DNA from: Alentia gelatinosa
Taxonomy: Eukaryota; Annelida; Polychaeta; Phyllodocida; Polynoidae
NCBI GenBank assembly: GCA_950022655.1
Contig: OX465581.1
Coordinates: forward strand, 28,863,300-28,927,299
Length of the DNA stretch: 64,000 bases
Direction of reading: 5' to 3'
Positions 12,560 through 24,633 of the stretch are shown here, piece by piece (position 1 is the first letter of the stretch; every line of letters begins with the position of its first letter). Under the pieces are notes generated by a model that was given only the letters and a program-made list of their open reading frames with translations, searched no databases and was not told the DNA's origin. The position numbers and the translations under genes are program-made.

Positions 12560-15084
12560 ATACATTGAAAAGTGTGTTATTACAAGACGGCGTCGCAACC
12601 AACAAGCAAGTGACTGTCTTTGGTGGACTGCCCACGCTCTGGTCATATTTTTATCCAAAAGCACTCAACAGAACTTGACCATGATTGGGCCAAACGATCA
12701 TGTGATCAATTTCCTCAACTCTCATTGGCCGCCTTGACCCACCACCTGTACCTTTCTCTTACTCTCCCAGCAGATATTTCATGTGACTTAGACCTATGGT
12801 TGGAGAATGTTTTCAGTTCTCACTCTTGAAGCTATTTTCCCATGTTCATATTTCCTGTTGTGTGTAGTTTGAAGAAAATAATGTAAAGGTAGACTCCATT
12901 ATCAATTTTGTCAGCTATGAATATTTCTTGATAATCATTTCAGCTACTTGGTTCAAAAGTGCGCATTTGTGGACAAGACCAGTATTTAACCATACCAACC
13001 TCTAAGTTAGACCACAGTGAAGACAGATGTGGCGGCCAATCTAAACCTCTAAATTATAGAGAATAAAGATATCAACTGTAACGTCAACTTAACCAATGGA
13101 ATTCTTTAATTGATAGATAAACAAATTATAGAATAGAGAAACAAAAGCCATTATTTCTATGCTAATCAATTATTTATGGTAGAACTGATTGTGCCGTGCC
13201 TATACATACCCGGCGCAAAGTATGACAGATCGCCAACCAATGTAGTTCATCCTATCGCAATGCAGTGGGGTATTACTCACTGAGCGCAACAACTTTAATG
13301 TGTGGTGCACTGCCTTCCACTGTGCCACATTCACGCAATGCTGAGCCCACTAGCGGGATGGGCACTGGCAGGCCTTGGGTGCTGGGCTTCCAAATGTGGT
13401 CATACCGGCCATGCCCTGGGCCATGCTCAGAGGTCTGTGGCACTCCACTATGATCACACATCCCGGTAAGTGAAGACCTAAAGGGCTGTGGTCTGTTGTA
13501 CCCTGTGACAGAAACCCTGTTCCACCACGACCAGGATGATTCTCATTAGTACCGGCTGCCTCACCAAATGTTTTGTTTGCGCTGCACATTGGCCAATGGC
13601 AGAGGTGAAGGTGAGTTTCGCAAGTATGGGGCACTACACTTACCTACGTCAACCCCGGCGCCACCCCAGTAATCTTCTACTGGCGTGCTGGACTGCCAGG
13701 GGCAATGTGTAAACGTAGCATAACATTTGAAGCTGCCACCTCCCAACACTCATGCCACTGCAACGTCGCGGCAATGTCCATCATAGAATCTGTAGTCAGT
13801 GGTTTGGATATGGAGAATTATATATAAGATCCGTCAATGTTGTACAGCGTAATACTGACCGCATATCTTATCCCTACGGACATTAGCATAAAATAAATGC
13901 TTCTGCGTGTGCAGGGGTATAATGATGACCCCAGAGCAGGTGGAGGCGGCATAATGGTCTCCTATGTCTTGATCACCACAATCCTTTCTACAGTGAAAGA
14001 GGTTGTGATACAGAAACACTGTCTGTCCAAATGTATATTTCAACTGCATTGAGCTCGAACAAAAGGGAATTTGTGCATCAATCTTTTTGTCTTGATCGAA
14101 ATCCTATAATATGTATCCCCATCTTTACCATAAAGTACCATAAGAAAAACAAAAATCGGAATGTTACCATGGCAACAATTCTTCCATGAGAATGGAAAAG
14201 GGCATATTTTCATAGTGTATACTTTTGACACAAGAAACAATGATTTTCTTCACAGAAAAATGCATATTTTTACCTTTTTATATCAAAGTATTTAATATAC
14301 ATCAGTAATTATTAAAATATTTTTTCCTTCTGTTACCATGGAAACGAGCATGATGCTACACTTCTTTTTAAGAAACGAGCTTCAGATTCAGATTCTTGAG
14401 GTCATAATTGACCAACATGGCAAGTTTCAGCCAGGAGACTCTCGGGTGTCATTGTGACCCATTTTTTAGGTCATTTGCTCCTCTACTATAATGACAACAT
14501 TGAGAAACGGGTTTTTCGCCATTTCGACTTGAATTCGGAATGAAGTGGGCTCCCACGCTGCTGCCGCCTACTGGATGTTCTCCCACACCACAGAACCATT
14601 AATGTCAGTCCTATTTCATGCTACCTCCATGATCTGAACAGTACAAAGCAAAACATAGAGATTCCAATTGTGGTCATAGTCACTGATACATGATACCAAA
14701 AGGTCGTGAGTATACGTCCACAACTCAACCATTGGGAACCTACCGAAACCGCGACTTTCACGTACGTCTATCGTTGTATATAGTGGTTATGAATAAACAA
14801 AGATATGAGTTAACCTTCGATATAAGACTCAGTTGGCTCCCTCTGGTGGAAACTATTTAATTCAATATCATCAACTAAAGCCCAGCTGTAGTCACATTAA
14901 AGAGATGTGTGTATGGTTAAGGGTTTTACTATATACCCATGCCGTATATACTGTAAATACGCAAAAATACTGTACGGACCACTGGTCTGTACACTAAAAT
15001 ACGGACCACCTAGCCATATACATTTATTAAAATTTTGGTTGTTAAGAAAAATTAAATTGATTTTTTTTAAAATTTCGGGTATAT
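12560..15084. other. Unassigned stretch, no gene recognised
   Basis: A GC-richer segment at about 13260-13760 has overlapping open frames of 60-95 codons on both strands, none with a recognised motif. A GTAAGT follows at 13465 but no matching exon could be defined. The rest is AT-rich. A short inverted phrase with GTACGGACC near 14973-15008 resembles the loop-proximal part of the hairpin that follows. Confidence 0.5.
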
Positions 15085-15248
15085 AGTAAATATATAACGT
15101 CCAACCATGCTTGTACAAGTCACAGAACTCGATGCTAATTTACCGTTTGTACGGAACTCGGCGTAAACACCTCGGTCCGTACAAACGGTAAATTAGCATC
15201 TCATTCCGTGACTTGTACAGCATGGTCAGGACGTTCTATATAAATACT
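15085..15248. repeat. Long fold-back hairpin (about 75-bp arms, 8-nt loop)
   Basis: The arms 15085-15161 and 15170-15248 are nearly perfect inverted repeats. The left arm contains ATGCTAATTTACCGTTTGTACGG, and its exact complement lies in the right arm; only scattered mismatches and small bulges occur. The loop is about GTAAACAC. The structure could be a fold-back MITE, or if transcribed, an miRNA or hairpin-siRNA-like precursor. Nothing here decides between them. Confidence 0.85.
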
Positions 15249-17526
15249 AAATTGATGAGGACTTTATTTTAGGTCTATACCCTGCTTGAGAATAGATGAT
15301 GAGGTTTACTCCAACCTTTAGGCAAAGTCCCGAAAGGAGCTCAATAACAACATAATAATACTTTCAATGTAAATCCTAATATGTAGCACAAAAGGGTGAT
15401 TGCGGATCGATTTTGTTAACAGGCCTATTACATCACCTGGGGGAGATTCAATCTACACTGTTTATTTGATATAAGTGGGGGTTGGCTCCTAAAACCAGAC
15501 TGGATATTCAGTCCCCTGGCAGTGGACGTACAGATTACAGATTATGCATAGTGTCACTTTCCTACATATTGAGAATTGGGATGGGGGAATTAAAATTTCT
15601 TCAAATTTTGTGGATAATTTAATAACAGACCCCTGTGAGCTAAGATCAAGTTAACGGTAGTATGGAGAATGTTGTGCCTTAAGGAGCTCGTAAGTAAGCC
15701 ATGTATGGGTGAGCAGGATTTTAGTTGTCCGTCGACCTTACCTAAACACTGATCCAACTCTGAGAGCGACAGATTGTTATACCACGAAACACGCTATACT
15801 AATAGTAAACTTGGGGTTTGTACCTCCTTTAGCTTGTAGTAAAACACAATCACGACACAAGGAACAACACTTTTATCACGACCTGCCTAGAGGGGTGGGT
15901 CTCCGGTATTGGTGCCAAACTCAAGCTTACAAATTAAGGTCGCTGTGGAGGTAAGGTTGGGAGTTGGGGTTGGGGGTATGTTGGCCGGCTGGAATGAGGT
16001 GAGGTTTGCGTGTTAAGGACACATAAAGGCAGCTTCTATGGTCTATACTCCTGATTTGTGGACACAGCGGGAATTAACAGGAAGAGGCCAGATTGAGCCA
16101 TGGGATGTTCTTTACTGGAGAGGATTTAGCCATCTGAGAGCTTACGCTCTACCATGATACTTTTCATTTGAATAAAAGAAATGCCTTCGAAACAGGAAAT
16201 GTGCGTTATCACATATCCTCACCATCACTGCATACTAAGGGTTATTTATCCATAATACATGCCGTATGGGATTTGGGTAAGAAATGTTAAACGTTTTGTC
16301 TGCTAACGATTATGTTTATAATACTGGCATTGTCCTTTACATTTTCAGATAAGATGAATTATGGCAAGACTTTTAGGCAGTTACTCTCACCTTTACGCTT
16401 CCTGTTGGTAAGCAATACCTAACTGTTTGATTAAGAGGCAGTGTTGTAAATATATCCGTAATCTCAAATAGAGAACACGGCATGGAACACATTGGCACCA
16501 GAGATCCTCCTATACGTATAGGGGACAGAGCCATTGTTAGTTCATGAAGCAGTCACTAGGTGGTCGGGGGACAAAACCTGTATTCTGGCTCTTTGTTCTT
16601 ACGAAATTCAACTGCCTTTCAATGTTTTACCAAAGTTCCTTTGGCTCTCTAAACCGATCCCAGAGCAGGAAGATATAATGCTAAAACCCAGGACATGATG
16701 TTTTTTACATGGTACACTTTATTTACATATGTGAGCAAGGCAAGAAAAGTGACATTTCCCAATTATCACTCACTTCTTTTGCACCTCCATTAGTGAAGAA
16801 CAGCTACTTTTTCGCCTCCTTTAGTGAAGAACACCTACTCGGGGGGCGTCATGGCAGCCCCCATGGATCATAGGCTATATGCCATATATGAGATTGAATA
16901 AGTGACCAGCGAAAGCTTTGCGCACACAGTAGGAACTAAAGCATGCCAGCTATATCTCAAAAGACTGGTGTATCGAGGGATTATCACACATAATAAGCTT
17001 ATCCCAACAACCAGGTATGTATCTTCAGATTAGAGAGCGGAGAGTGAGTACAGTCTTTCACTTGATGTCTATAATGACAGGTCTATAACTTATATCATTT
17101 AAGTATATATCTTCTTTTTTTTGGATTAAAACAACACTCACTCTGGAAACGATAAATTTCAAAATGTAAATCTAGTATCCTATGTTACGATCACCGCAGG
17201 AAATATAGTGGTTGGTCACAGACTCACAGTTTACATACAGGGAACTCTGGTGAATATCGCGCGACTCGCAATTGAGTCGTCTTATCTGCTCGTTTACAGA
17301 ATCAATGAATGCAAAATAAACATGGTCAACCAAGTAAATATTGCGATTTGGAAATACGCTGAATCCCCATGCTCATCGGAATTACATGAACAAACATTGT
17401 GATATGATAAGCTCCATACATGCACATCTCAATATTGATACGCAATAAAGCTAACGGTAGATCTATACACATGGGTTCCTGCCTGGAGTAGCTTACATAT
17501 ATATTATGCATATAACAAAAATAGTG
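15249..17526. other. Unassigned stretch with a short tandem duplication
   Basis: A roughly 31-bp unit containing TTAGTGAAGAACA is tandemly duplicated at about 16780-16842. Otherwise I see no gene or element. If the exon at 17532-17594 is real, this is the first intron of that minus-strand gene. Confidence 0.45.
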
Positions 17527-17531
17527 CTTAC

Positions 17532-17594
17532 CTGCAGGGCAGCAATTTCAGAGTTATTCTCCTCCTCGATTGTATCAATCACAGCATCTGCCAT
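17532..17594 (-). CDS. Putative first coding exon, unknown gene (21 codons)
   Basis: The minus strand reads GTCACCATGG, a near-ideal animal Kozak start, with the A of the ATG at 17594. The 21 codons begin MADAVIDTIEEE and end EIAALQ. They stop exactly at a GTAAGC splice donor whose GT is the complement of 17530-17531, leaving phase 0. The peptide is acidic with a possible helix or coiled-coil start. I do not recognise the family. It is too short to appear as an ORF, and the next exon should lie below 17526 but was not located. Start context, donor and clean phase together make an exon likelier than chance. Confidence 0.6.
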
Positions 17595-17800
17595 GGTGAC
17601 TAAAGTGATAGCACCACAGAAAAGTCAGCTTCTATAATTCCGTGTTTGCTTTCTCCATGGAGATTCTAGTCGGTTTAGAGCGCTCACGTCCGCATGGTCG
17701 ATAGTCGCCCTTTATTAATTGCTTTTGCGCCGACTATAAATCCGCCATCCGATCTCGGCTGCCACCTGTTCTTCTCCACATAATACTTCCCCGAGAAAAG
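17595..17800 (-). promoter_or_regulatory. Possible promoter/5'UTR of the 17.5-kb exon
   Basis: Immediately upstream of the Kozak ATG on the minus strand, the sequence is less AT-rich than its surroundings. It contains a TATA-like TTTATAGTCGG (complement near 17730-17740), about 140 nt from the ATG. It also has CATGCGGACGTGAGCG, with an ACGT core, near 17684-17700. Placement is suggestive only; no transcription start is visible. Confidence 0.3.
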
Positions 17801-20800
17801 AAAAAACAAAATTCACTCAGAGTTCAGTGCGTTAATGCCTCCTAGCAGTCGGTATCGCCAAGAGAAGTTTTACACTAAAGCACATTCAGTTCCTGTATGT
17901 GTATTTCCAATGCTCAGTTTTCCTTAATACCCGGACTCGCATGGGAGTGCATGTGTATGCACTGTGGCTGGTGGAGTGGCATACAGCTGTGCAATAACGT
18001 TTAAGGCTACCACCAGTACGCAGTGGCCAGATTATTAAGTTAATTGATGGCTGCGGGGACCCTATCACATCCTACCCAGACCCGGCACCTACCGGTCATT
18101 GGTGTTCCCCTGGAGGCCGCAAGCCTTGTTGTTAGGGCCCACGGCAGGTATCAGCGACACCAAAATCTCGTCTGTAAATCAGCGGACACGCAACAACACT
18201 GGATCCCATTAGGTTACACCTAGGTACCTAAAGTCCACCCCTAAGCTTCCTTACAGGCAGCAAAATCCAATTTTGGAGAATGCCCCTCACCCACTGGAGT
18301 AGTCCACGCCGGCCAAAGGCTCTTACATAGTGCTCAGCATGTTTGGAAGTAGTGCCCAACATATCAAGACCTCTTTTGTATCCCGTTCATATAATAGTGT
18401 TGATCACAACTTATCCCAAGGCGGTGCAGGCGGCTCACAGCATATTGTTTATTAACAGTCCACTACTGCCACCGTCCATTTGCAGTCTAATGCCGGGATG
18501 TGGTTAATGAGGCAAGGAGAAACAATTGTGTAATTGGGTACCAATCACAATCACATCTTCAACCCATTTTTTGTATGTCATCGGAAATGAAAATTGAAAA
18601 GTATCTTTTCAAATATTTCAATTGAAAAGAAACATTAGATACGAAGAAGTACTAAGATCTAAAATATAAGATGAAAGTATGTCTGATATAGGGAAACGGA
18701 TACGAGTATGAACATTCTGTGAGATTGGGTATTAAACTAGATCAATAACTTGAATTAACATTTATATATAGCTGTGAGTGTAGTCACACAAGGAATCCCA
18801 TCCCATGCTCTAATCTACATGAAATGACATTTTAAAATCTATCAGTATACCATTCTCTCAGGTCAAAAGTATATATACAAGGTAACTATTAAAAGATAGT
18901 AAACAATAATAGTTTGCAATTCCAATTAGCTAGTATCTACTTTGACCCCGACCCAGGCTGCTTAAGGTTGCGCCTAGAGACTATCATGCAATCAATAAAT
19001 CAGTGTGCATGCACAGATCACTAAGCTGATTGAATATTGGATTCTACGCGGCTTCTGCCATGACATCGCAAGTGATTCGTTTTATTACAACATTCATAAT
19101 AAAAGTAACACTCATTGACGTGTATTTCTTCTTAAATTCACGCACACATTCCACTGACAATTGGACAGGAGCATTGTATTACTCATTTGGTGTGTACTCA
19201 TATAAAATAATTCAAAGTTTGATAACTTCCGGTCTGGTTAGATATCGGGAAACGGGTTTCAGATTTATCACCGCCTCTGCATCTCCTAAAAATCAATATA
19301 TAAGACTTGTAAATCAAACCAAAGGATAGATACTACTGCTATGTAACTACATGTTCAGAATCGGGAAAAGTCGGTGAAAATACGTACATCGACAATCTTA
19401 AAGCCTATATAGAGGCCCATAAGACAGGGACATCTACCGCCGATTGACACCGATCCGATCGACGATACTGATGTTGCTGACCCTCCCGATCACTCCTCCT
19501 CCCTTGATAACCTTGTAAAACCACCCGATTGGGATCTATAAGAGAACGGCTGCGAGCCAGGCCAGGATGGGCCTCGTGCCAGGAGAGGCCTCAACAGACA
19601 ATAATACAACGTTTGATAACTTTGATAGTAGAATATCGGAAAAAATGTTTTCAGATCTATATTCGCCTTTATCTCGCCTACAAATTGGTATATGGTACTT
19701 GTATATAGAACGTGGGGATACATATTATTATATACCTGTGGCTGTATGAACTACGTATACTGCCCGCTCCTACCCATAGCGTATTTATACCCGTACGCCA
19801 CACTGTGACGTATGGGGTATGTGATCACGTGACCAGGTACAATTTCGCCATTTTAGGTATATAATAATATGAAAACAGGCTGTCTGTCTTCGTACCTTAA
19901 AATACTTGGTAAAATTGTCCCAGAGCGGGCTTTACCTACATTCTGGTGCCAAACATTGGGAAAACCCTTCACTCAGTGCAGTGATCGGCGGACTAAAACG
20001 TCTCCAAGAATCTAGTTCTACAGAATATTCAATTGTTCTATGGCATTGAAACAAATGCACCAACATAATACCTTTCTCCAGACTGTACTTATTATTGTTG
20101 TCACACTTTCAAATATTGGAAGAACAACTTGAAACATCTATTGAGACTGAACTGCAAGGTTGGCACCAATGTTATGAAATGAAATATGGGTCTGGCTTTA
20201 GTTTTGTCAGCGAACTTACTACTTTTCCAGTCACAGCTCAGTTCTAAAATATGTTTCCTGTTGAATATATTCTCCACTTACTTTATTTTTGCCAGATAAC
20301 CACAAAAAACACTCACTATTAGTCGGCAGCTGACCTGCCAATATGCAATGTCTATGCGGTGCTTCGCGGAGTTTGGACTTGTTTGGCACCAAAATGCCAC
20401 GTGATAGGTGGGAAATCCCGATAATGATGTCAGGACTAATGCGGTCTATGGTCGTTGCATCGGCAACGATAATCTGCTTGGTGGATCAGCAAATAAACCA
20501 GCCTTGGCAGTTGTCGCTGACCGCCGGCCCACACTCATGTCTCTAAAACCCTATCGCAGACGAGTGTTGACTGGCATGTCAGCTCTAAATACCCTTGTTT
20601 TGCTGATCCAGCAAACATTCTGGCTGACAGACCATCATTTTTTGAGAGTCGGCCCAAGCTAAGTTGCATAATTGTTTGATTCCATAGTGCATCGGCTGTA
20701 ATTTCTGTCAGTTAGAGCACACTGATTCATTTGATTTTCAGCCGACCAGCCAACCAGGCCGTGAGCTTTCCCGGGATCCGCGTTGACCAAGGAAAACTAG

Positions 20801-22204
20801 GAGTAAATAGGATGTTCATCATAGATGAATGAGCATGCAATTTTAAATGAATAACAATTAAAAGGTTTGGGTTAGATTCAGTCTATGGATAGTTTTCTGT
20901 AACCCACTTGCACCCAGTAATTCTGTAACTGCCTGAGTCTATCCATAGGATCCAAACATATCAAAAACCAGTAGGTCAATGAGGTATTTCGGGTTTGAGT
21001 GATTGGTCATGGTCAGCTGGGCACACCTCTAAGACCCTGAGACACTGGCTCCCTGCTCTGTTCTCAATATCACAGTGAGCAGCATGCAGATAGTAAAGGG
21101 ATAGTTTTCTGGAAGCACACTGAAAGTTCAATGTGACCACTCTAACCTCTAGATGATGTATATAGCGCATACAAGCATGCTCTAACAAGGAAAAGGTGGC
21201 CACCGCAATCCGCTACCCCTGAGCAGAGACAGAAAATTCAGACATTTTAGGCACTCTGGGCAGAATTCTAGCCCCAGAGTGTGATATACACATTCAAAAC
21301 ATCAAGCCTTATCTTTAATTACCTTCATTGTTAGGTTTAACAGAGAATCCAGTGCAAAATTGATGAGCTATCATCGTTTCCGTACAAATCCCAATGTGAC
21401 GGCACACTGCTCCACTCAATACACAGCTTTTGAACATTGATCCAGAGTGGCGTAGTGTATGGAGAATCGCCCAGTGAACCACCTGTCGCATGAATGGGAA
21501 ACTCGGCAATGTCTACTAGATGGCAGCAGCAGCGTCTTCATTGCCCCGCTGAAAGCTAAGCGCCATGTCTCCACCATGTGTAGCTGGGAATAAGGAGCTC
21601 AGACATTCGGCTGAGTTCAGGCTGGTGAGGATCGTTGGCTAGATGTTAAAATCAAGTCTGCAGAGCATCGGTTCGGTAGGGTTTGGTGGATCACATGCTT
21701 TAAGGTCGGTAGAGTCGGAGTAATGAATGTGTGTGTACACAGTGACATGACTATCCAATAGTTCCGATCTCTTCCACTTGGGGACACTACTGGTAGCATA
21801 TTTCATTTGCCATTAGTCATTAAGTCCTCGGTATATGGAAAATCTAATGTTATATTATAAATTTTGATTGTAAAATTGTTCTAAAACCCTAGAGGTCTTC
21901 AATAAGAGTGTAGGGAGAGACTTGACAGACCACCACAACGGGCCCGGGGGTTTTCTACTGAGACTACCAATACCTCTACCAACAGGTGTGGAGGTGGCAG
22001 GTGCACAGGGAGGGTGGCTACGAGGGTGACTGTGAGGCGGCCGCATTCACACTACTTCTAACCAGCGGTAGTCCGCCTACACACACTGGGGGTATGCGGG
22101 GGTATGCGGAGGGTAGGCAGGGGTTTACAGCATTGGTGCACCCCTCTACCAACACCCACGAGTGAGGCTGCGGGGGTGGCGGCAGGTCGCGATTCATCTT
22201 TCTT
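17801..22204. other. Unassigned stretch, no gene recognised
   Basis: Open frames such as 19030-19329 (99 codons, plus) and 20408-20662 show no motifs. No transposon ends or long repeats were detected. Confidence 0.5.
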
Positions 22205-22445
22205 TTGTTATGTTATATACGCCAAACGTATATAACATGTATACGACCGCTGTATATATATATATATCGCGCGGAGTATATTTCCTCTCGTATATGCCTG
22301 GTGTGAAATACAGACAAGACGCGTCCGTATACAAAAGGAAACTGTTTTGTATACGCCTCGCCTCATACGCTGGCGTGAAATATGGGCGTATATATATGAA
22401 AACATGTCAATATACAGCCGATACATGTGCTGCCGCGATGGCGTA
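22205..22445. repeat. CGTATA-rich repetitive patch with perfect hairpin
   Basis: The patch has many CGTATA/TATACG words and an imperfect direct repeat around GTGTGAAATA (near 22300) and GCGTGAAATATG (near 22372). An exact 11-bp inverted repeat, CGTATACAAAA, occurs at 22326-22336 and 22345-22355 around an 8-nt loop. A short TA tract lies at 22252-22268. ORFs on both strands here are by-products of the repeats. Confidence 0.6.
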
Positions 22446-23545
22446 GATAGGAATGAAGTGGTGGTTTTCGCGCAGTGATGGATAGTGAAGGGTTAGTTTC
22501 TTTACAGTAAGCTGAAAGCCTGTGTGAGCATTCTAACTTCTAGGTGACGTATATGAGCGTGGTTTCCAGCGCTCAACATAGGTACTATACCCGGCACCTA
22601 CGAAGCCATCGTACTAGTATGTGGCCTATCCTCTTTGTTAGGGAAATATCCCAAATCATCTTGATCCCTAAACATATTCTTACCCATTCATGTTTATCAC
22701 ATTGATTGATTCTGTATCAAGAACAAAAGAAGCCAATTCTACATAATCAAAATGCAACCCTGCCATAATTAATATTGAATGTTTGACATAATCAGGCCCC
22801 TATACATTTAAAAGGCAAAGGCAATATTTTACATGTTTATATTTTAATTCAATCGTTAGACTACCAAGTATTCGTGATATGAATTTGTACAACGTCCTTG
22901 TCCCGTGTTCAAGTATTTGACATGGGCATAACAACTTTTAATGATGATTAAATAAATGAACTGTTGTTGAGAGATCGAATAAAAAAGAAAAAATATCCTC
23001 TTTTGATAAATACCTGTAATTAGTGTGGGTACGGTTGTTTATTGTAAATTCGGGCATGGTGTCAATATCAGTGAAATCAGGCATGGCGATTTACCTATTT
23101 GCGCATCATCCGTTGAACAATGATTACGGAAACATATCAACTAGAATATAGATTATATGTACATGTATATGTCATTCAAATTTATCTACCAGTTTACATA
23201 AGGAAGTGCAGATTAAAAGTATGTTTCCTTAACATGTATGTTCTGCTTTCATCGATGCGAATATATTTCAGTCCTTAATAGCTTGTAATGTATCTGTGAT
23301 CTTATCATTAAGTATACTAAATTTTAAGAAACATTAATAAAGACCCCGGCTTTTATACTACCTATAATAGCACCAACGTCCACGGCGCACAAGTTAATAT
23401 CCAGGCCACGAGGCGGGGACGACAGAAGCTCCCCCACGGAGAGGAATCGGAACTAATCAGTTGGAAGGCAGAGCTCCGGTCACACAGTCGCGTTATCTAA
23501 TGACAACATTCCTGTACTTACTGTAGTCACTATTGAAACCTTACT
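22446..23545. other. Unassigned stretch up to the LINE 3' end
   Basis: AT-rich with no recognised exon. The last 50-100 bases next to 23545 are likely the short 3' untranslated tail of the minus-strand LINE. Confidence 0.5.
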
Positions 23546-24121
23546 TCAATCAAACAATTCAATATTTTCTTTTTGAAAAATTTCTAGCAAGTTGGCTGTC
23601 ATACTAACCTTGAAATTATCTTGTTTTATTTTCTTTTGGGTCATAGACGAAAGTTTATTCCAAAATTGGTTACCTACAGATAGTGCACTGTTTTCAAACT
23701 TTTCTCTTTTAGGTCTTTTCTGTTTCAGGAGTATTTTATCAGAAGTTCTGGTATTATAGTTTCTAGTATCTTCTAACTTTCCAGGTTGGGTAGTCCACCA
23801 TTTAATAAGGCTGAGCGTATGAGATAAACGTCGAAGTTTCATACTACAAACCCTACATCTAGTGATTAAATCTTCAGTGTGTATATCTTGCGGATTTTTC
23901 ATTTGTAAGCTGCATCCTAAGGCGTGGTTAAAATTGATTTGTAAAGATCTGCGCATTCCCACTGTGAAGTCCCATTGTATGAAATCTGAGTACTCGAAAA
24001 TCTATAAAAGCATTTGTTTTGCAATCCCAAGACTTTGATCGAAATTAAGTAGATATCTGATTTTTCTAAATTTTCACCTAAACTCTCCAATCATCCTATC
24101 AAAATGTTCCTTATATAGCAG
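23546..24121 (-). pseudogene. LINE-A ORF2, C-terminal part
   Basis: On the minus strand, LINE reverse-transcriptase C-terminal sequence starts at the nested-element junction (LLYKEHFDRMIGEF near 24085-24120). It continues with KIRYLLNF, the RCRVCSMKLRRL segment, and a tail with NYNTRTS and FENSALSVGNQFWNKLSS, ending at a TGA at 23546-23548. It is the direct continuation of the LINE fragment at 28180-30525, separated by the inserted Penelope-like element. A few stops or frameshifts lie near 24000-24070, so it is inactive. The clade is CR1/L2/Jockey-like by feel but not determined. Confidence 0.8.
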
Positions 24122-24136
24122 ATGTTTATCGATTAT
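24122..24136. repeat. Target-site duplication, left copy
   Basis: The 15-nt sequence ATGTTTATCGATTAT is repeated exactly at 28165-28179. Joining the LINE flanks through one copy restores the LINE reading frame (YLGVIIDKH to LLYKEHF), which shows it is the duplicated insertion target. Confidence 0.9.
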
Positions 24137-24162
24137 CGATTATCCACGACGTCCAAGCTAAA

Positions 24163-24633
24163 ATGAAAAAACTCACAGAGTACTTGGATTCCAAGTGGGA
24201 AAAAGAGGGCTATATGATCGAGAGTGAGCTGAACAAGAGGATGCAACAACTCGAGACTAGTGGACCCAAGAAGGAAGATACGGTACACTTGTCTAGAAGC
24301 ATACTCCGTACTGCCCGCAAGCAAGCAGACTCGGACAGCAAACGCACCCAGAAACGTGAGGAAAAGCCCTTTCGACCCACCCCCTCGAGCAGCGTTGGCA
24401 GAGCGAGAGGGGGCACTCCAGACTACCCACACGAGAGAGAAAACAAGGAGCCAACTAGACAGGACTCATATCGACGCTACGAGTATGAGCCGAGGGACAA
24501 GCCTAACTACCGCGACTACCGTGGAAGCAAGAAACCGTACCGCGGCGGAAGACCCCCCTACCACCAGCAACGCGGAAGGTACGATGAGAGACCAAGGGAA
24601 CACTGGCAGTACGAGAAGCCCTACCAGTACTGA
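24163..24633 (+). CDS. PLE ORF1: coiled-coil and Arg/Gly/Tyr-rich protein
   Basis: This 156-residue frame has a charged helical N-terminal part (LDSKWEKEGYMIESELNKRM, about residues 7-26). A basic middle follows, then a strongly biased tail from about residue 90 with YRDYRG, RGGRPP and RGR motifs, ending EKPYQY. The composition matches low-complexity RGG/Tyr-type RNA-binding tails; the function as element RNA binding is inferred. It ends at TGA 24631-24633 and overlaps the RT frame, which lies in the next phase. Expression of the RT may therefore need a frameshift near the overlap, or the two frames were one and a small indel split them. The frame extends upstream in phase to the element edge. 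Confidence 0.7.
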   Translation: MKKLTEYLDSKWEKEGYMIESELNKRMQQLETSGPKKEDTVHLSRSILRTARKQADSDSKRTQKREEKPFRPTPSSSVGRARGGTPDYPHERENKEPTRQDSYRRYEYEPRDKPNYRDYRGSKKPYRGGRPPYHQQRGRYDERPREHWQYEKPYQY

